Both the position numbers and the translations under genes were made by a program. The notes below the pieces were generated by a model. It had not been told where the DNA came from and made no database searches. It saw nothing but the letters and a program-made list of their open reading frames with translations. This document shows positions 62,635-64,000 of a stretch of DNA of 64,000 nucleotides, one piece after another (position 1 is the stretch's first letter; every line of letters begins with the position of its first letter). Origin of the DNA: an uncultured Ruminococcus sp. (GTDB taxonomy: Bacteria > Bacillota > Clostridia > Oscillospirales > Ruminococcaceae); contig NZ_CAMYUE010000011.1 in assembly GCF_947301925.1 (NCBI RefSeq), positions 1 to 64,000 on the forward strand. The letters are read 5' to 3'.

Positions 62635-64000
62635 ATGAACAATGACGAGAAGATCAGAGAGCAGCTCAATTCAGAGCCCGTTCCCGACAGGCTCCGTCCC
62701 GAGAATATAAAGAAAATGCTGGACGAGCAGGCTCCAAAGAAAAAGAGGAGCGGTATCTCAATGGCAGGGCGCATAACAGCTGCGGCAGCAGCCTGCGCAG
62801 TCATCGGCGGTACTGCTGCATACACAATGAACAATGGAAAGTTTAATAAACACAGATTCTCTGACGTAACCGAGGGTACCACAAACGGCACCAAGGCTCC
62901 CGAGGGTACGACACAGGCTCCCGAGCTGAAGCTCCAGGCAAGCTATATGAGCTGCGCAAAGGACTACGATCAGGTCTACACCATGTTTGAGAAGGCCAGC
63001 AAAAAGGCTGAAAAGGAGCGTCTCAGACTTGAGCGCAGTTACTCAAAGAAAAGCTTTGGTGCGGTATACGACGAAGAATTTGCTCTGGAAGAAGCAGAAG
63101 ATACTGACTTTACCGCTGCAGCTCATTCATCTGTGGAGACGCCCCAGACAAACGGAAGCCAGGTAACCGAGCCCGAGATCCCCGTTATCGACAGGGATAA
63201 TGACAATGAGCCGGAGCCTGCAACAGAACCCCTTACCGAGCCTGCAACTGAGCCTGATACCGAACCTGTCACCGAGCCCGATGAGCCCTCAACAGAGCCC
63301 GATGGGGACGAAACTCCCGACCACTCCGACACCTACAATCAGGAGAAGGACGTTATGGAGGCCGATATCGTCAAGACCGACGGCAAGCACATATTCTACG
63401 TCACCAATCCCTATAACAGCGACTATTATACTGTCCCCACTCTCCGCGTTGCCACCGTTCAGGACGGAAAGTTCACAGGCAGCACCTCTATCGACCTGAC
63501 AGACGTTATCGACTCTGAAAACAGTACAAATGTATACGTTAACGAGATGTACATCTATAACGGTATGCTGGCTGTGATATGCAGCGACAACACCAATGCC
63601 TATATGTACGGCTCTGTTGACAGTTACGATGAAAGGATCGTCACAAACAACACCATCATCGCCTTCTACACCATCGAAGACGAGCCTCAGCTCATAGACG
63701 TATACAGACAGGACGGCTATTTCCACGATGTAAGGATATCTCCCGACGGATTTATGCTCCTCATCACCGATTATACCAGCAGCCGCTTCACCGATATCAA
63801 GACCAGCAGCGATACACGCAGATATATCCCCTCCTGCGGTCTCAGCGACTGCTGCGAGCCCATACATCCCGACGATATACTTATCCCCGACTGCGGTTTC
63901 GGCAGCACGGAATGGCTGTCATACTCCGTTATCGGCAGCATAGACCTGAACAAGTCGGGAGCTCCCGCAATCCGCGATATGAAAACCCTTGCAGGCAACA
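62635..64000 (+). CDS. Membrane-anchored beta-propeller protein, probable sigma-factor partner (partial)
   Basis: The reading frame starts at ATG 62635 after AAAGGAG and stays open to the end of the window (455 residues seen). Residues 1-40 are cytoplasmic and charged, about 42-65 are a membrane helix, and about 75-240 are a Thr/Glu/Pro-rich, low-complexity stretch with repeated TEP units. From about 245 (QEKDVMEADIVKTDGKHIFYV) it matches the secreted beta-propeller domain family. As the gene directly follows an ECF sigma gene, an anti-sigma role for the N terminus is inferred; no classic zinc-type anti-sigma motif is seen. Confidence 0.8.
   Translation, partial: MNNDEKIREQLNSEPVPDRLRPENIKKMLDEQAPKKKRSGISMAGRITAAAAACAVIGGTAAYTMNNGKFNKHRFSDVTEGTTNGTKAPEGTTQAPELKLQASYMSCAKDYDQVYTMFEKASKKAEKERLRLERSYSKKSFGAVYDEEFALEEAEDTDFTAAAHSSVETPQTNGSQVTEPEIPVIDRDNDNEPEPATEPLTEPATEPDTEPVTEPDEPSTEPDGDETPDHSDTYNQEKDVMEADIVKTDGKHIFYVTNPYNSDYYTVPTLRVATVQDGKFTGSTSIDLTDVIDSENSTNVYVNEMYIYNGMLAVICSDNTNAYMYGSVDSYDERIVTNNTIIAFYTIEDEPQLIDVYRQDGYFHDVRISPDGFMLLITDYTSSRFTDIKTSSDTRRYIPSCGLSDCCEPIHPDDILIPDCGFGSTEWLSYSVIGSIDLNKSGAPAIRDMKTLAGN

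Overview
The window looks like the chromosome of a cellulosome-forming, Gram-positive gut or rumen Clostridium-class bacterium, most likely a Ruminococcus close to R. flavefaciens. The evidence is four secreted proteins ending in dockerins behind Thr-rich linkers, two GH9 cellulases, a pectin-degrading CE8-PL1 enzyme, an IspH-S1 fusion protein, and TTGACA/TATAAT promoters with strong AGGAGG ribosome sites. I saw no tRNA, rRNA, insertion sequence, CRISPR array or prophage.

Layout. 73-2256 (-): a glycosyltransferase and a leucine-rich/cohesin-like/dockerin protein. 2384-4852 (+): rpmG-secE-nusG-rplK-rplA with structured leaders and a terminator. 4853-11785 (-): a DUF2974 hydrolase and two GH9 dockerin cellulases. 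12090-24926 (+): TepA-like protease, SpoIIIE/FtsK, then a close-packed run of YgiQ, MBL hydrolase, DUF3006, flavoprotein, three membrane proteins, cmk, GNAT, plsC and ispH-rpsA. 25013-28408 (-): pectin methylesterase/pectate lyase with dockerin. 28776-30696 (+): hpt and a purine permease. 30951-41788 (-): a long polyamine operon. 42185-50216 (-): CYTH-phoH-ybeY-era-recO-mutS2-GGDEF operon. 50379-51128 (-): a degenerate kinase-like protein. 51381-57348 (+, apart from one minus-strand membrane gene): gap, phospholipase-like protein, GH25 lysozyme, manA, ROK glucokinase. 57543-59270 (+): an S41-like membrane protein. 59613-61778 (-): an AraC-type regulator with a sugar-sensor domain. 62106-64000 (+): a sigma factor and its membrane-anchored partner, cut by the window end.

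How the parts work together. The dockerin enzymes attack cellulose and pectin outside the cell; ManA and the ROK kinase fit the sugar catabolism that follows. The two sensor proteins at 42185 and 59613 share a LacI-type ligand domain and could link sugar sensing to cyclic-di-GMP and to transcription. The polyamine operon encodes both the decarboxy-SAM route (SpeD, SpeE) and the carboxyspermidine or carboxynorspermidine route (CANSDH, NspC), fed by arginine decarboxylase and agmatinase.

Best candidates for something undescribed: the roughly 300-nt structured RNA with a terminator just upstream of speD (41807-42148), the two-route polyamine operon, the internal promoter and ribosome site inside the ispH-rpsA fusion, the cohesin-like plus dockerin protein at 73-1494, and the mosaic palindromic repeats at 30708-30900 and 52526-52726.
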